A stretch of 64,000 bases of DNA from positions 1 to 64,000 of the forward strand of contig NZ_SRMQ01000010.1 in NCBI RefSeq assembly GCF_004768785.1, written 5' to 3'. Each line of letters starts with the position of its first letter. Position 1 is the stretch's first letter. Below are positions 8,748 to 17,713 of the stretch, piece by piece. The position numbers and the translations under genes are program-made. Below the pieces are notes generated by a model. The model was not told where the DNA came from, made no database searches, and saw nothing but the letters and a program-made list of their open reading frames with translations. Source of the stretch: Caproiciproducens galactitolivorans (GTDB lineage: Bacteria; Bacillota; Clostridia; Oscillospirales; Acutalibacteraceae).

Positions 8748-9476
8748 ATGGTTGTCCAAGATCACTACCCGACCGATGACGAAGCAAAAGAAGCAATTGT
8801 CAAATACGGACGCGGTTTATATGAACACGGATATGTTGTCTCTAATGACGGCAATATAACGGTTAAGGTTTCAGAGAATGAAATCTGGTGTACGCCGACA
8901 GACGTATCCAAGGGAGCTATGACGCCGGAAATGATGACTAAACTCGACTTGGACGGCAATATTCTGGCGGGCGCCGGAAACCCTTCATCCGAAGTGAAAA
9001 TGCACTTGCGTGTCTATAAGGAAAACCCGGATGTTCGCGCGGTTGTGCACGCGCATCCGATTTATGCGACCACGTTCTCTATTGCTGGTATTGCGCTGGA
9101 CGAGCCCACTTTAATGGAAGCTTTGATGCAAATCGGCTGTGTGCCGGTAGCCAAATATGCAAAACCCGGTGTGGAAGAGGTTCCGGACAGTATCGCACCC
9201 TTCTGCAAGGATTATAACGCGGTTCTCCTATCCAACCATGGGGCGCTCACATGGGGCAATTCCCTCAGCGTGGCATACCGCCGGATGGAAGTCCTTGAGG
9301 ATTATGCAAAGGTTACCTTCAACCTGCATTTGCTCGGCAAAGCGCGGTTTTTGACGAACGAACAGCTTGCCGGTCTTGACGAACGCCGCCGCCTTGGCGG
9401 ACTTTCACCCGTTCCCATGCCGGTTGGAGTAAGCCAACCCCAGAATACCACCGATGTTCTGCCGAAAAAAGACTGA
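8748..9476 (+). CDS. Class II aldolase/adducin family protein (FucA-like)
   Basis: A 242-residue zinc-dependent class II aldolase. Visible hallmarks are the SNDGNITVKV phosphate-binding segment, the SSEVKMH segment with the catalytic Glu, the HAHP zinc histidines and a third zinc ligand in LSNHGALTWG. Family members cleave ketose-1-phosphates such as fuculose-1-phosphate or ribulose-1-phosphate to DHAP plus an aldehyde, or epimerise ribulose-5-phosphate. The ATG at 8748 follows GGAGAG; an upstream in-frame extension would cover the promoter and is rejected. As first gene of the PTS operon it probably cleaves the ketose phosphate derived from the imported polyol; the exact substrate is unknown. 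Confidence 0.85.
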   Translation: MVVQDHYPTDDEAKEAIVKYGRGLYEHGYVVSNDGNITVKVSENEIWCTPTDVSKGAMTPEMMTKLDLDGNILAGAGNPSSEVKMHLRVYKENPDVRAVVHAHPIYATTFSIAGIALDEPTLMEALMQIGCVPVAKYAKPGVEEVPDSIAPFCKDYNAVLLSNHGALTWGNSLSVAYRRMEVLEDYAKVTFNLHLLGKARFLTNEQLAGLDERRRLGGLSPVPMPVGVSQPQNTTDVLPKKD

Positions 9477-9529
9477 ATTTTTCAACCGAATTCCTTTTTA
9501 AACTCGGAATGAAAAGAGGAAATGCTACA

Positions 9530-9982
9530 ATGTTAAGAAAAGATCTGATACGCCTTGACCTTGATGTTGCAAACCGGGAAGAGGCAATCCGCACCTTGGC
9601 AGAGGATTTCGTACAAGCCGGTGTTGTAAAGCCCAGCTTTGTAGATGCGGTGCTTGAGCGCGAGCAGCGTTCCCCCACGGCGCTTCCGGCTATCGCTTAC
9701 GATATTGCGATTCCCCATACGGTTAGTGCACATGTTATTACCCCCGCAATGAACGTCGCCGTTCTGAAGCATCCGGTTGAATTCCGGCAGATGGGTTCCC
9801 CGGAAATTACGCTTTATCCGAAGGTGCTGTTCATGCTTGCGATCAGCGATCCGAAGGATCAGCTTTTCCTGCTGCGCCGGATCATGAAAATGCTGCAGAA
9901 CAAAGAATTATTGAATCAGGTGCGCGGAGCGCAAACAAAGGACGAGATTTACGATTTTCTCAAACCGGTAATCGATGCCTGA
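9530..9982 (+). CDS. PTS EIIA component (fructose/mannitol-galactitol type)
   Basis: A 150-residue EIIA domain of the fructose/mannitol family. The phosphorylatable histidine is in DIAIPHT, and the surrounding order (REQRSPTALPA before, KVLFMLAISD after) is typical. It accepts phosphate from HPr and passes it to the EIIB cysteine. ATG 9530 was preferred over ATG 9509 because AGAGGA at 9515-9520 is well spaced for it. It is followed by separate EIIB and EIIC genes, giving a three-gene galactitol-type permease. Confidence 0.88.
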   Translation: MLRKDLIRLDLDVANREEAIRTLAEDFVQAGVVKPSFVDAVLEREQRSPTALPAIAYDIAIPHTVSAHVITPAMNVAVLKHPVEFRQMGSPEITLYPKVLFMLAISDPKDQLFLLRRIMKMLQNKELLNQVRGAQTKDEIYDFLKPVIDA

Positions 9983-10060
9983 TGCCTTATCCGATATTAA
10001 TACCAAGGCTAACCCCATGGTGTTAAATGAAAATATTTATTTTAAAGGGAGTGCGTTTCT

Positions 10061-10363
10061 ATGGCAACAAAAATTAGGATTCTGTCTATTTGCGGTTCGG
10101 GTGTGGTGACCTCATCCATGGTTGCAAGCAAGTTGAGAGACATGTTTGCGGAAAGGGGTTATGACGCGGAAACCGTCGAAGCAAATTCCAGCGAGGTGGA
10201 AAGCTACTGCACCCGTCAGCATTTTGACATGATCGCATATGCAAGCCCGATTGGCAACAATTTCGGCGTACCTGCTTTCAATGCGATCGGTCTTATCACC
10301 GGAATGGGCGAGGAGGAATTTATGGAGGAGGCGATTGAAGCGTTGCATAAAGCTGGAAAATAA
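10061..10363 (+). CDS. PTS EIIB component (galactitol type)
   Basis: A 100-residue EIIB of the lactose/galactitol-type fold. The phosphocysteine loop ICGSGVVTSSMVA lies near the N terminus (about Cys11). A conserved YASPIGNNFGVPAFNAIGLITG segment is the usual second half of GatB-like proteins. It receives phosphate from the EIIA encoded 78 bp upstream and phosphorylates the sugar alcohol bound to EIIC. The SD (AAAGGGAG) precedes the ATG. The gene order A-B-C is that of gat-like operons. Confidence 0.88.
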   Translation: MATKIRILSICGSGVVTSSMVASKLRDMFAERGYDAETVEANSSEVESYCTRQHFDMIAYASPIGNNFGVPAFNAIGLITGMGEEEFMEEAIEALHKAGK

Positions 10364-10463
10364 CCGGATATGGTTTCTTCCGAGGAATTGTATTGGAAAT
10401 CTATGAGGGAAAAGGAACGCGCGAGTTCCGCGTTCTGAAAATCAGAAATTGGGAGGATTAACA

Positions 10464-11888
10464 ATGTTTTTTACGGCAATAAAAACCTTCTTCGACACAT
10501 TTGGATCAGTCGTATTTGTGCCGGTTGTAATCTTCATCATGGCATTAGCATTGAAAGTCCCTGCAAAAAAAGCTTTCATGTCGGCTTTGTCCGCCGGTGT
10601 TGGTCTGGAAGGATTCAACCTGGTTATTGGAGCTTACAGCCCTATTATTACCCCCATTATCAACCAGCTTGTTAAGGATACCGGTATTAAACTGAATATC
10701 CTTGATATGGGCTGGCAGACCACTTCCATTATCGCTTATTCGACAAACATCGGTATGATCTATCTGGTAATTGCCATTGTGCTTCAGATCGTACTGTTTC
10801 TTACACGTTATACAAATGTTTTCCAGGCGGGTGACCTCTGGAACAACTATTCCTACATGGCATGGGGTTCCGTACTGTTCCTCCTTACCGGGAATTTTGC
10901 GCTGAGCCTGACCTGCATGATTGTTCAGCAGTTGTACACGCTCTGCTTTACGGAAGTCATCGAAGAAAGATGGTCGAAGTTCTATCATTATCCGAACTGC
11001 ACAATTGCTTCCTTACATACTGCCACCGTCGGCGTATATGCAGTCGGCATGAACTGGCTGCTCAACCGCTTAGGCCTGTACAAGGTAAAAGCGGATCCGG
11101 ACAGCTTCCGCAAGCGCTTCGGATTCCTTGGCGAGCCTATGACGCTGGGACTTCTGCTTGGCTTGTTCATTGGTATCGTCGGCAACATTAAGCATCTGGG
11201 CGAACTGAAATCATGGGGAACAATTCTTGTCTGCGGCGTTGCTACTGCTTCCGTTATGGCTGTTTTCCCGAAGATTTCCAGCATTTTCGCCGGTTCTTTC
11301 GGCCCGATCACAGAAGCTTCCAAGAAGTCCGTTAAGGGGACAAAGGGTGAGTGGTATCTGGCTGTTAACGATGCCTGCGGCTACGGCGAAACCGCAACGC
11401 TGATTTCCGGTATCGTTCTTATGCCGATTGTTCTGATCATTTCCTTCATCCTGCCCGGCAACCAGACTCTACCTATGCTTGATCTTGTTGCTATCCCATA
11501 TTGCATCCAGCCGTGTGTTGCCTGCTCAAACGGCAACATGCTGAAATCCATTATTTCCGGTGGTATCTTCTGCGTCATCTTCCTGTATTGCTGCACAATG
11601 ACCGGTAGCGCGTTTACGGAAGTTGCGAAGAGTGTCGGTACCGTAAAGCTGGAGGAAGGCGTTATGATGATCACCAGCTTCATCATCCTTGGCCAGCCTG
11701 TCGGTGCACTTATCTTCATGGCGTTCCTTTCCCAGAATCCGATCGCCATTGCAGCAGTTATCATTATTTATGTTGTCTGCTACGTCTTCGTACGCAAGAA
11801 CCGCGCGAAGATTCATGCTTGGATTGAAGAAGAAGCCCTCAATCCCGGCCATGACAAGGCAAACACAGCTCCTGCTGCTGCACAATAA
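10464..11888 (+). CDS. PTS EIIC component, galactitol family
   Basis: A 474-residue membrane permease with about ten or more hydrophobic segments and a charged C-terminal tail. Segments such as GVGLEGFNLVIGAY, LDMGWQTTSIIAYST and VNDACGYGETATLISG are typical of GatC-like EIIC proteins. It should bind and translocate the polyol or sugar while EIIB phosphorylates it. ATG 10464 follows GGGAGG at 10451-10456. The galactitol family also includes transporters for other polyols and pentoses, so galactitol is not proven; the enzymes of this locus fit a short-chain polyol better. Confidence 0.85.
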   Translation: MFFTAIKTFFDTFGSVVFVPVVIFIMALALKVPAKKAFMSALSAGVGLEGFNLVIGAYSPIITPIINQLVKDTGIKLNILDMGWQTTSIIAYSTNIGMIYLVIAIVLQIVLFLTRYTNVFQAGDLWNNYSYMAWGSVLFLLTGNFALSLTCMIVQQLYTLCFTEVIEERWSKFYHYPNCTIASLHTATVGVYAVGMNWLLNRLGLYKVKADPDSFRKRFGFLGEPMTLGLLLGLFIGIVGNIKHLGELKSWGTILVCGVATASVMAVFPKISSIFAGSFGPITEASKKSVKGTKGEWYLAVNDACGYGETATLISGIVLMPIVLIISFILPGNQTLPMLDLVAIPYCIQPCVACSNGNMLKSIISGGIFCVIFLYCCTMTGSAFTEVAKSVGTVKLEEGVMMITSFIILGQPVGALIFMAFLSQNPIAIAAVIIIYVVCYVFVRKNRAKIHAWIEEEALNPGHDKANTAPAAAQ

Positions 11889-11967
11889 CTTTTACATCCT
11901 AGAAACAACTTACCACCGTCCCAATCATACATTCCAGATTCGTCCCAGCATAAAATATAACTGAAGA

Positions 11968-12014
11968 GGAAAAGGTGCCGCACTGTTTCGGCGGTGTGCC
12001 GCCTTTTCCTTTTC
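11968..12014 (+). terminator. Hairpin terminator after PTS EIIC
   Basis: GGAAAAGG (11968-11975) pairs with CCTTTTCC (12002-12009), with further pairing inside (GCCGCAC with GTGTGC), followed by TTTTC. It lies 80 bp after the EIIC stop and before the ptsI start. It probably ends or attenuates the PTS transcript; read-through to ptsI is possible. Confidence 0.6.
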
Positions 12015-12088
12015 TCAAATTCGTTGAAGGATTCCGTGCGCGCTGCGCACACGTCCGGAAAGCTTTTCACGTCAAGGAGGAATTCAAA

Positions 12089-13807
12089 TTGGTATATCAG
12101 GGAAATCCCGTGTCCGAAGGTATCGCAGTTGGGAAGATTATGCTGTATGAGCCGTTTGTGCCTGTAGTGGACACGACGGCGCTCCCCAAAGAAGAAATAC
12201 CGGCGGCGCTAAGCCGTTATAAAAATGCGCGGAACAGCGCAAAGAAGGAATTGGAGGCATTGTATTCCCGGCTTCAGCAGGATGACCCCGGGAAGGCCAA
12301 GATCATAAAGGCGCATATGGACATTCTGTTTGATGTAGCCATGGAAGAGGAAATTCAGGACGCGATTTCCGACGGAAAGAGTGTGGAAGCGGCGGTGGAT
12401 AAAATCTTCCGTAAATACATCCGGATTATCGGAAAATCCGCGGATGAACGGATTCGGGAGCGCGCTTCCGATTTGGAAGACGTAAGGTGTCGCCTGTTAC
12501 GGAATTGTATGGGTGTGAAAGAAAAAAATCTGGCGGTTTTAACAGATCCGGTTGTCGTCGTGGCAAAGGATTTATTTCCGTCCGATACAGCTTCCATGAA
12601 CCGTAATAAGGTCCTTGCGATTGTTACCGAAGTGGGAGGCCCTACATCCCATACGGCAATTATCGCGCGCAGCTATGAAATTCCGGCCCTCCTTGGCGTG
12701 CCGGATATTCTTTTCCAACTTCAAAATGGCCAAGAGGTTATTGTAGATGCTGTTGATGGTGCCCTGATTACCGACCCTACCGATGAGGAAAAAGAGGCTT
12801 ATCGGGGAAAGAAGGTTCAGTTCCAGGAGCAGACGGCGGAAACCAAGAAGTATCTTGCAAGTGACGGCGTTACAAAGGACGGGGTCAAAATAGAGGTGGA
12901 GCTGAATATCGGTTCCGCCAATGCACAGGAAGTCCATGACATTCAATATACAGACGGCGTAGGCCTTTTCCGCTCCGAGTTTTTGTATATGGGAAGGGAT
13001 ACGCTGCCTTCCGAAGAAGAACAGTATAAGATTTACCGCAAGGTTCTGATGCAAGCGGGCAACAACCCGGTCACCCTGCGTACGCTGGATATTGGCGGGG
13101 ACAAGAAACTGGACTGCCTGGAACTTCCGAAAGAAGACAACCCGTTCCTCGGCAACCGCGCCCTGCGGCTTTGCCTGCAGCACCGCGATATTTTTAAAAC
13201 CCAGCTCCGCGCCGCGCTTCGCGCGGGAACCATCGGAAATTTGTGGATTATGTTCCCGATGGTGGGAAGCATGGACGACATACGTAATGCCAAAGCGGTT
13301 GTTCGCGAAGTGCAGCAGGATTTGGATCGCGAAAACATCAAATACGGCAAAAACGTGAAATTCGGTATTATGATTGAAATTCCGTCCATTGCCATGATTG
13401 CGGATCTGGCTGTAAAAGAAGTCGATTTTGCAAGTATTGGAACAAATGACCTTTGCCAGTATACAACCGCGGTTGACCGCCTGAACCAGAATGTTGCAAA
13501 ATACTACCAAAGCTATCATCCGGCGATGTTCCGCCTCATCCGTTACACGGTTGAACAGTTCAATAAAGCCGGAAAGCCGATTTGTGTCTGCGGCGAATTG
13601 GGCGGCGATAAGCTTGCCATGCCGGTGCTGCTTGGTTTTGGCATGCGCCGCATCAGCATGGGTATCGCTTCCGTTGCCCGTGCGAAAAAGATCATTTCCC
13701 GTCTGGATCTGCGCTTTGCCAAAGAAATGGCTGACAAGGTGTGTCAGATGGAAACAGCCGGAGAGATTGAAGCGTATCTGAAGGATTCGCTGAAAGATGT
13801 TATTTAA
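12089..13807 (+). CDS. ptsI: PTS enzyme I
   Basis: A 572-residue phosphoenolpyruvate-protein phosphotransferase of normal family length. The phosphorylatable histidine is His188 in GGPTSHTAIIAR. The PEP-binding barrel has GVGLFRSEFLYM and the late catalytic cysteine in CVCGELGGD. It transfers phosphate from PEP to HPr in the cytoplasm. The start is TTG at 12089, eight bases after AAGGAGG; there is no suitable ATG. It is followed 15 bp downstream by ptsH. A second enzyme I gene lies 3.9 kb further on, so this copy may serve the adjacent polyol PTS. Confidence 0.9.
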   Translation: MVYQGNPVSEGIAVGKIMLYEPFVPVVDTTALPKEEIPAALSRYKNARNSAKKELEALYSRLQQDDPGKAKIIKAHMDILFDVAMEEEIQDAISDGKSVEAAVDKIFRKYIRIIGKSADERIRERASDLEDVRCRLLRNCMGVKEKNLAVLTDPVVVVAKDLFPSDTASMNRNKVLAIVTEVGGPTSHTAIIARSYEIPALLGVPDILFQLQNGQEVIVDAVDGALITDPTDEEKEAYRGKKVQFQEQTAETKKYLASDGVTKDGVKIEVELNIGSANAQEVHDIQYTDGVGLFRSEFLYMGRDTLPSEEEQYKIYRKVLMQAGNNPVTLRTLDIGGDKKLDCLELPKEDNPFLGNRALRLCLQHRDIFKTQLRAALRAGTIGNLWIMFPMVGSMDDIRNAKAVVREVQQDLDRENIKYGKNVKFGIMIEIPSIAMIADLAVKEVDFASIGTNDLCQYTTAVDRLNQNVAKYYQSYHPAMFRLIRYTVEQFNKAGKPICVCGELGGDKLAMPVLLGFGMRRISMGIASVARAKKIISRLDLRFAKEMADKVCQMETAGEIEAYLKDSLKDVI

Positions 13808-13822
13808 GGAGATACTCTAACT

Positions 13823-14101
13823 ATGTATTCTAAAAAAACCGTAATTGCAAACGCTACGGGACTTCATGCCCGCCCGGCGTCCGATTTTATCGCGGCGGCC
13901 GGCAAATTTGAATCCAAAATCAAAATCACCCGTGTCGGTGGAGATCCGGAGGAGGACGTGGCAAACGCGAAGAGCATCATCAGTGTGCTTGCACTTGGCC
14001 TTGCACAGGGCGAGGAAGTGGAGCTTTCTGCGGATGGCCCGGATGAACAGCAGGCGGTTGACAGCCTAGTCGCGCTTATTGATTCCAAATTCGGAGAGTA
14101 A
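13823..14101 (+). CDS. ptsH: Phosphocarrier protein HPr
   Basis: A 92-residue HPr. His15 in TGLHARPA is the site phosphorylated by enzyme I. A serine in AKSIISVLALGL (Ser51 by count) sits where Gram-positive HPr carries the HPr-kinase site Ser46, so regulatory phosphorylation and CcpA co-repressor function look possible. It is slightly longer than the usual 85-88 residues, with a few extra residues before the serine. It follows ptsI by 15 bp with a GGAG SD and is clearly co-transcribed. Confidence 0.92.
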   Translation: MYSKKTVIANATGLHARPASDFIAAAGKFESKIKITRVGGDPEEDVANAKSIISVLALGLAQGEEVELSADGPDEQQAVDSLVALIDSKFGE

Positions 14102-14149
14102 TCTGCTTTTTGAGCGATTTTTTGAAAGCAACAGAGAGGATGGCTTATC

Positions 14150-14728
14150 ATGTACCCTATTGTTTATCATTTTAAATCGACATTGGACGATTACAGGGAG
14201 ATGACTTTTTTCTCCACTTTTTCATTCCGGAAAGGACAGAATATCGCAATTCTGATTAGCTGGATTGCAGGAACCACAGCTTTTATTCTGGATTTGGCAG
14301 ATGTGATCCAATTGACGCAAACCATCCATCTTTGCGCGCTGATGGTCGCCGTTACGATGCCGATGCTCTTTGTGAGTTATCTAACCAATGTCCGCCGTTT
14401 TAAGGTGAACGGCGCCAGTTATCTTAAAAAGGCCCATACGGTGCTGCTGGGCAATGACGATGTACAGTACAAAGAGAGCGGAAACATTCATACCGGGGTG
14501 GACAAATGGGACGACATTGCCTATGCATTTGAAACGGACCATTTGTTTCTGCTGTACCGTACGCCAAACAGCGCCGTTCTTCTGCCCAAAAGATGTGTGA
14601 CAGAAAAGCAGATCGAGGAGACCCGGATTTGCATGAAGGAAAAGCTAGGCGTGCGTTTCAAGATACGCTGCCGAATAAAACAGGGAAAAACACAAAAAAA
14701 GCACAGGCTTAATAAAAATTACAACTGA
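14150..14728 (+). CDS. YcxB-like membrane protein
   Basis: A 192-residue protein with two adjacent transmembrane helices (about residues 38-58 and 62-82) and a soluble C-terminal domain. The pattern W-D-D-I-A-Y-A-F-E followed by a hydrophobic run and ending NSAVLLPKR matches the YcxB-like C-terminal domain. The end is strongly basic. Function is unknown for the family. It lies 48 bp after ptsH on the same strand, with GAGAGG before the start, and a strong terminator follows. Confidence 0.7.
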   Translation: MYPIVYHFKSTLDDYREMTFFSTFSFRKGQNIAILISWIAGTTAFILDLADVIQLTQTIHLCALMVAVTMPMLFVSYLTNVRRFKVNGASYLKKAHTVLLGNDDVQYKESGNIHTGVDKWDDIAYAFETDHLFLLYRTPNSAVLLPKRCVTEKQIEETRICMKEKLGVRFKIRCRIKQGKTQKKHRLNKNYN

Positions 14729-14832
14729 AAACCGGAAACGTTCCCTTCAGCAAGGAGCGTCTCAAAGCAATAAAGGAATTATAAGACTCATTTCTATAAA
14801 TAAGGTAACATCCAATTCATATAGGGCCCCCT

Positions 14833-14882
14833 GCAGGGCACAACGGCTCTTTTTCGGAATTGCCGTTGTGCCCTGCTGTTTT
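14833..14882 (+). terminator. Strong intrinsic terminator after YcxB-like gene
   Basis: A perfect 15-bp stem, GCAGGGCACAACGGC (14833-14847) with its complement at 14862-14876, followed by TGTTTT. It closes the ptsI-ptsH-ycxB transcription unit. Confidence 0.85.
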
Positions 14883-14973
14883 ATAGAAATTCTTTCAGAT
14901 TCGGGGAATCCCTTGAAAAAAGGAGTGAGATAACGTAAAATAAAATGTATTATGAACGCAAAGGAACGGTAGA

Positions 14974-16362
14974 ATGATTTTCAGCAGCTTATTTTTCGTG
15001 TTTGTCTTTTTGCCCGTAGTATTGGCCGTTTATTTTCTTGTTCCCAGAAGATTCAAAAACCTTTGCCTTTTTCTTTTCAGCCTGTTGTTTTACGCTTGGG
15101 GAGAACCGGTATATGTTTTTCTGATGTTGTTTACAACGGGATTTGATTATATTATGGGACATTTTATAGAAAAGTACCGGGGTACGGCAACTTCCCGCGT
15201 TTTCCTTATTTTCAGCATTTGTGTAAATCTCGTCTTGCTCGGGTTCTTTAAATATTCCAGCTTGCTGGTACAGACGGTGAATTCCCTTTCGGCCTTGGCT
15301 CTGCCAGTGCCTGAGGTGGCGTTGCCCATCGGCATTTCTTTTTATACGTTTGAATCCCTTTCCTATAATATCGATATTTACCGCGGGGAAGCGCCCGCGC
15401 AGCGGAATATTATTGATTTCGGTACCTATATCGCCTTTTTCCCGCACCTTGTTGCCGGGCCGATTGTCCGTTACGAATATCTGGCGGATCAGCTCCGAAA
15501 CCGGCAGGAATCGCTTGAGAAATTTACGGCCGGCGGGAAGCGGTTTTTGGTCGGACTATTTAAAAAGGTTCTTCTTGCAAACAATTTGGCGATTCTGGCC
15601 GATAAGGTACAGTATATGGGAGACCCCAGCACGCTTTCCGCGTGGCTTGGCGCGATTGCCTTCACGTTCCAGATTTATTTCGATTTTTCCGGTTATTCGG
15701 ATATGGCCATCGGCCTTGCGGGTATGTTTGGTTTTCAGATTCCGGAAAACTTTAATTATCCCTATATTTCCCACAGCGTTTCGGAATTCTGGCGCCGCTG
15801 GCATATTACGCTGGGTTCCTGGTTCCGGGAGTATGTCTACATCCCGATGGGCGGCAACCGCTGTTCCAGATTGAAAAACGTGCGGAACCTCGCCGTTGTC
15901 TGGGTACTGACCGGCATTTGGCACGGCGCGAGCTGGAATTTTGCTTTCTGGGGTGCTTATTACGGCTTTTTGATAATCTGTGAAAAACTGTTCCTGCAAA
16001 AGTGGCTGGATCGGATCCCACGGTTTTTCCAATGGCTTTACAGCTTTCTTGCCGCGGTTATCGGGTGGGTTTTCTTTTCCTATTTGGACATCCGGAAAGC
16101 GTTCGGCGTGGTGCGCGCCATGTTCGGGTTTGCGCCCGGCGCGGACAATCTCGGCGTGTATTCCCTGATAACCTGCGGGCCGCTTTTAATCGTTGCGGCG
16201 CTGTGCAGTTCGACATTGGTAAAGTCCTTGGCGGACAAGTTGCGTAAAAGCGGTACGGCTGGAAAAATAATATGGAGCGCAGGCTTTGCGTGCCTGTTGT
16301 TCCTGTCCCTGTCGTTTCTTGTGGGCAATGCGTACAATCCATTCTTGTATTTCCGTTTCTAA
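14974..16362 (+). CDS. MBOAT family O-acyltransferase (AlgI-like)
   Basis: A 462-residue polytopic membrane protein of the MBOAT family. The family signatures are FWRRWHITLGSWFREYVYIP and the catalytic histidine in TGIWHGASWNF, with many hydrophobic helices around them. AlgI/PatA-like members carry acyl (usually acetyl) groups across the membrane for O-acylation of exported polysaccharides or cell-wall polymers. The next gene, 16 bp downstream, encodes a DHHW protein, the usual AlgJ/AlgX-like partner. The acceptor polymer is not evident, as no polysaccharide biosynthesis genes are adjacent. Confidence 0.88.
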   Translation: MIFSSLFFVFVFLPVVLAVYFLVPRRFKNLCLFLFSLLFYAWGEPVYVFLMLFTTGFDYIMGHFIEKYRGTATSRVFLIFSICVNLVLLGFFKYSSLLVQTVNSLSALALPVPEVALPIGISFYTFESLSYNIDIYRGEAPAQRNIIDFGTYIAFFPHLVAGPIVRYEYLADQLRNRQESLEKFTAGGKRFLVGLFKKVLLANNLAILADKVQYMGDPSTLSAWLGAIAFTFQIYFDFSGYSDMAIGLAGMFGFQIPENFNYPYISHSVSEFWRRWHITLGSWFREYVYIPMGGNRCSRLKNVRNLAVVWVLTGIWHGASWNFAFWGAYYGFLIICEKLFLQKWLDRIPRFFQWLYSFLAAVIGWVFFSYLDIRKAFGVVRAMFGFAPGADNLGVYSLITCGPLLIVAALCSSTLVKSLADKLRKSGTAGKIIWSAGFACLLFLSLSFLVGNAYNPFLYFRF

Positions 16363-16378
16363 AAGTGATAGGTGAAAA

Positions 16379-17566
16379 ATGAAAAATCATCTTCTTAATT
16401 TAAAAGGCAAATGCAATCCGGAAAATGCATTTGTCACATCTGTTCTTTTCCTTACAATATTGGGGGGGGTGCTCTATCTTCTTTTTGCCCCGAAAATCGA
16501 TTTCTCCGAAGAGGAAAACCGTGTGCTGGAGTCCCCTCCGCAGTTTACCGCTGCCTCAATAGCGGACGGAAGCTTTATGAAATCAATTGAAAATTATGTT
16601 GGCGACCATTTTATGCTGCGCAAAAATTTTGTGGAACTCAATACCCGCGTACAGCTTCTTATGGGGAAACGGGATTTGGGCTCCAATTACGGCCGGATCC
16701 CGGCGGAAGGCGGCGTTTATTTTGGCAGCGACGGGCACCTTTATGAGGTGCTGCTGCCGAACCGTACGGATATTTTCGCCCGCAACGCCGCGGCGATCCA
16801 GCTTTTTGCGAAAAAAACGGGGCTCCCATTTTATTTTGTCCCTGTCCCTTCCGGGGCGCAGATGCAGGGTGACCGGCTTCCTTATGCTGCGCCTAGCCAT
16901 GACCAGCGCGAAGAGTTCAACGTAATTAAAGCGGGCGCCGGCGCCAATACGACGGTGGTGGATCTGTTTGATACGCTGAGCGACCGGACGGGAAACGATT
17001 ATTACTATAAAACCGATCATCACTGGAACACATTCGGCGCTTTCAAGGGCTACGAGGCGCTCATGACGGCCATGCATATACAGCCTACTGCGAAGGAGGA
17101 TTTTTCATTTGAGAAAGTATCGGATTCCTTCCTCGGCACCTTATATTCCAAAGCAATTTGCAGCAGTCAGGAGCCGGATATTCTCTATCTTCCGTTTTAT
17201 AAGAAACAGGCGGTTATCACACAGCAAACCGGAAAGAGTACGCGCAGCAATCTGTATTGGAAGGAATATCTCGAAAAGAAAGATAAATATTCCGTTTTTC
17301 TCGGGGGAAACCACAGTGTGGATGTTGTGAAAAATCCGGACGCTTCCACAAAGAAAAAGCTCCTGCTGATTAAGGATTCTTACGCTAACAGCATGATTCC
17401 CTTTTTATCGACAAATTTTTCAGAAATACACATTATCGATTTAAGATATTACAATCAGGATATTTATAAATATATTCAACAGAATGGAATTACGGAAACG
17501 GCCGCAGTGTACAGTATCAAACAACTGTGCGAGGTTTCCGTTGCCAATAAATTAAGTGCGCGATAA
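16379..17566 (+). CDS. DHHW/AlgX-like SGNH-type protein, partner of MBOAT
   Basis: A 395-residue protein with an N-terminal membrane anchor (about residues 18-38) and an extracytoplasmic domain. The name motif is in YKTDHHWNTFGA at about residue 212, and a late segment LLLIKDSYANSMIPFL resembles the GDS-like serine of this family. It is predicted to act outside the membrane as the O-acetyltransferase or acyl-transfer partner of the MBOAT protein encoded immediately upstream. No SD stronger than AGGTGA is seen before ATG 16379. No target polymer can be named. Confidence 0.82.
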   Translation: MKNHLLNLKGKCNPENAFVTSVLFLTILGGVLYLLFAPKIDFSEEENRVLESPPQFTAASIADGSFMKSIENYVGDHFMLRKNFVELNTRVQLLMGKRDLGSNYGRIPAEGGVYFGSDGHLYEVLLPNRTDIFARNAAAIQLFAKKTGLPFYFVPVPSGAQMQGDRLPYAAPSHDQREEFNVIKAGAGANTTVVDLFDTLSDRTGNDYYYKTDHHWNTFGAFKGYEALMTAMHIQPTAKEDFSFEKVSDSFLGTLYSKAICSSQEPDILYLPFYKKQAVITQQTGKSTRSNLYWKEYLEKKDKYSVFLGGNHSVDVVKNPDASTKKKLLLIKDSYANSMIPFLSTNFSEIHIIDLRYYNQDIYKYIQQNGITETAAVYSIKQLCEVSVANKLSAR

Positions 17567-17713
17567 GTATTGATTTCAAGACGCGTCAGCGCTTAAATTT
17601 TCGCCGTTACGGGCCTGTGAGCCAAGCGGAACGATAATCATATTTACCATAAGGAGGAATAGGAACAGCTTGAGGGATTTCCGCAAAAAAATAAGAAAGA
17701 ATGGTGAAAAAGA

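Noticed and set aside
11975-12088. Extended N terminus of ptsI
   Set aside because: It would be translated through the terminator hairpin; TTG 12089 has an AAGGAGG SD and gives the standard enzyme I length.
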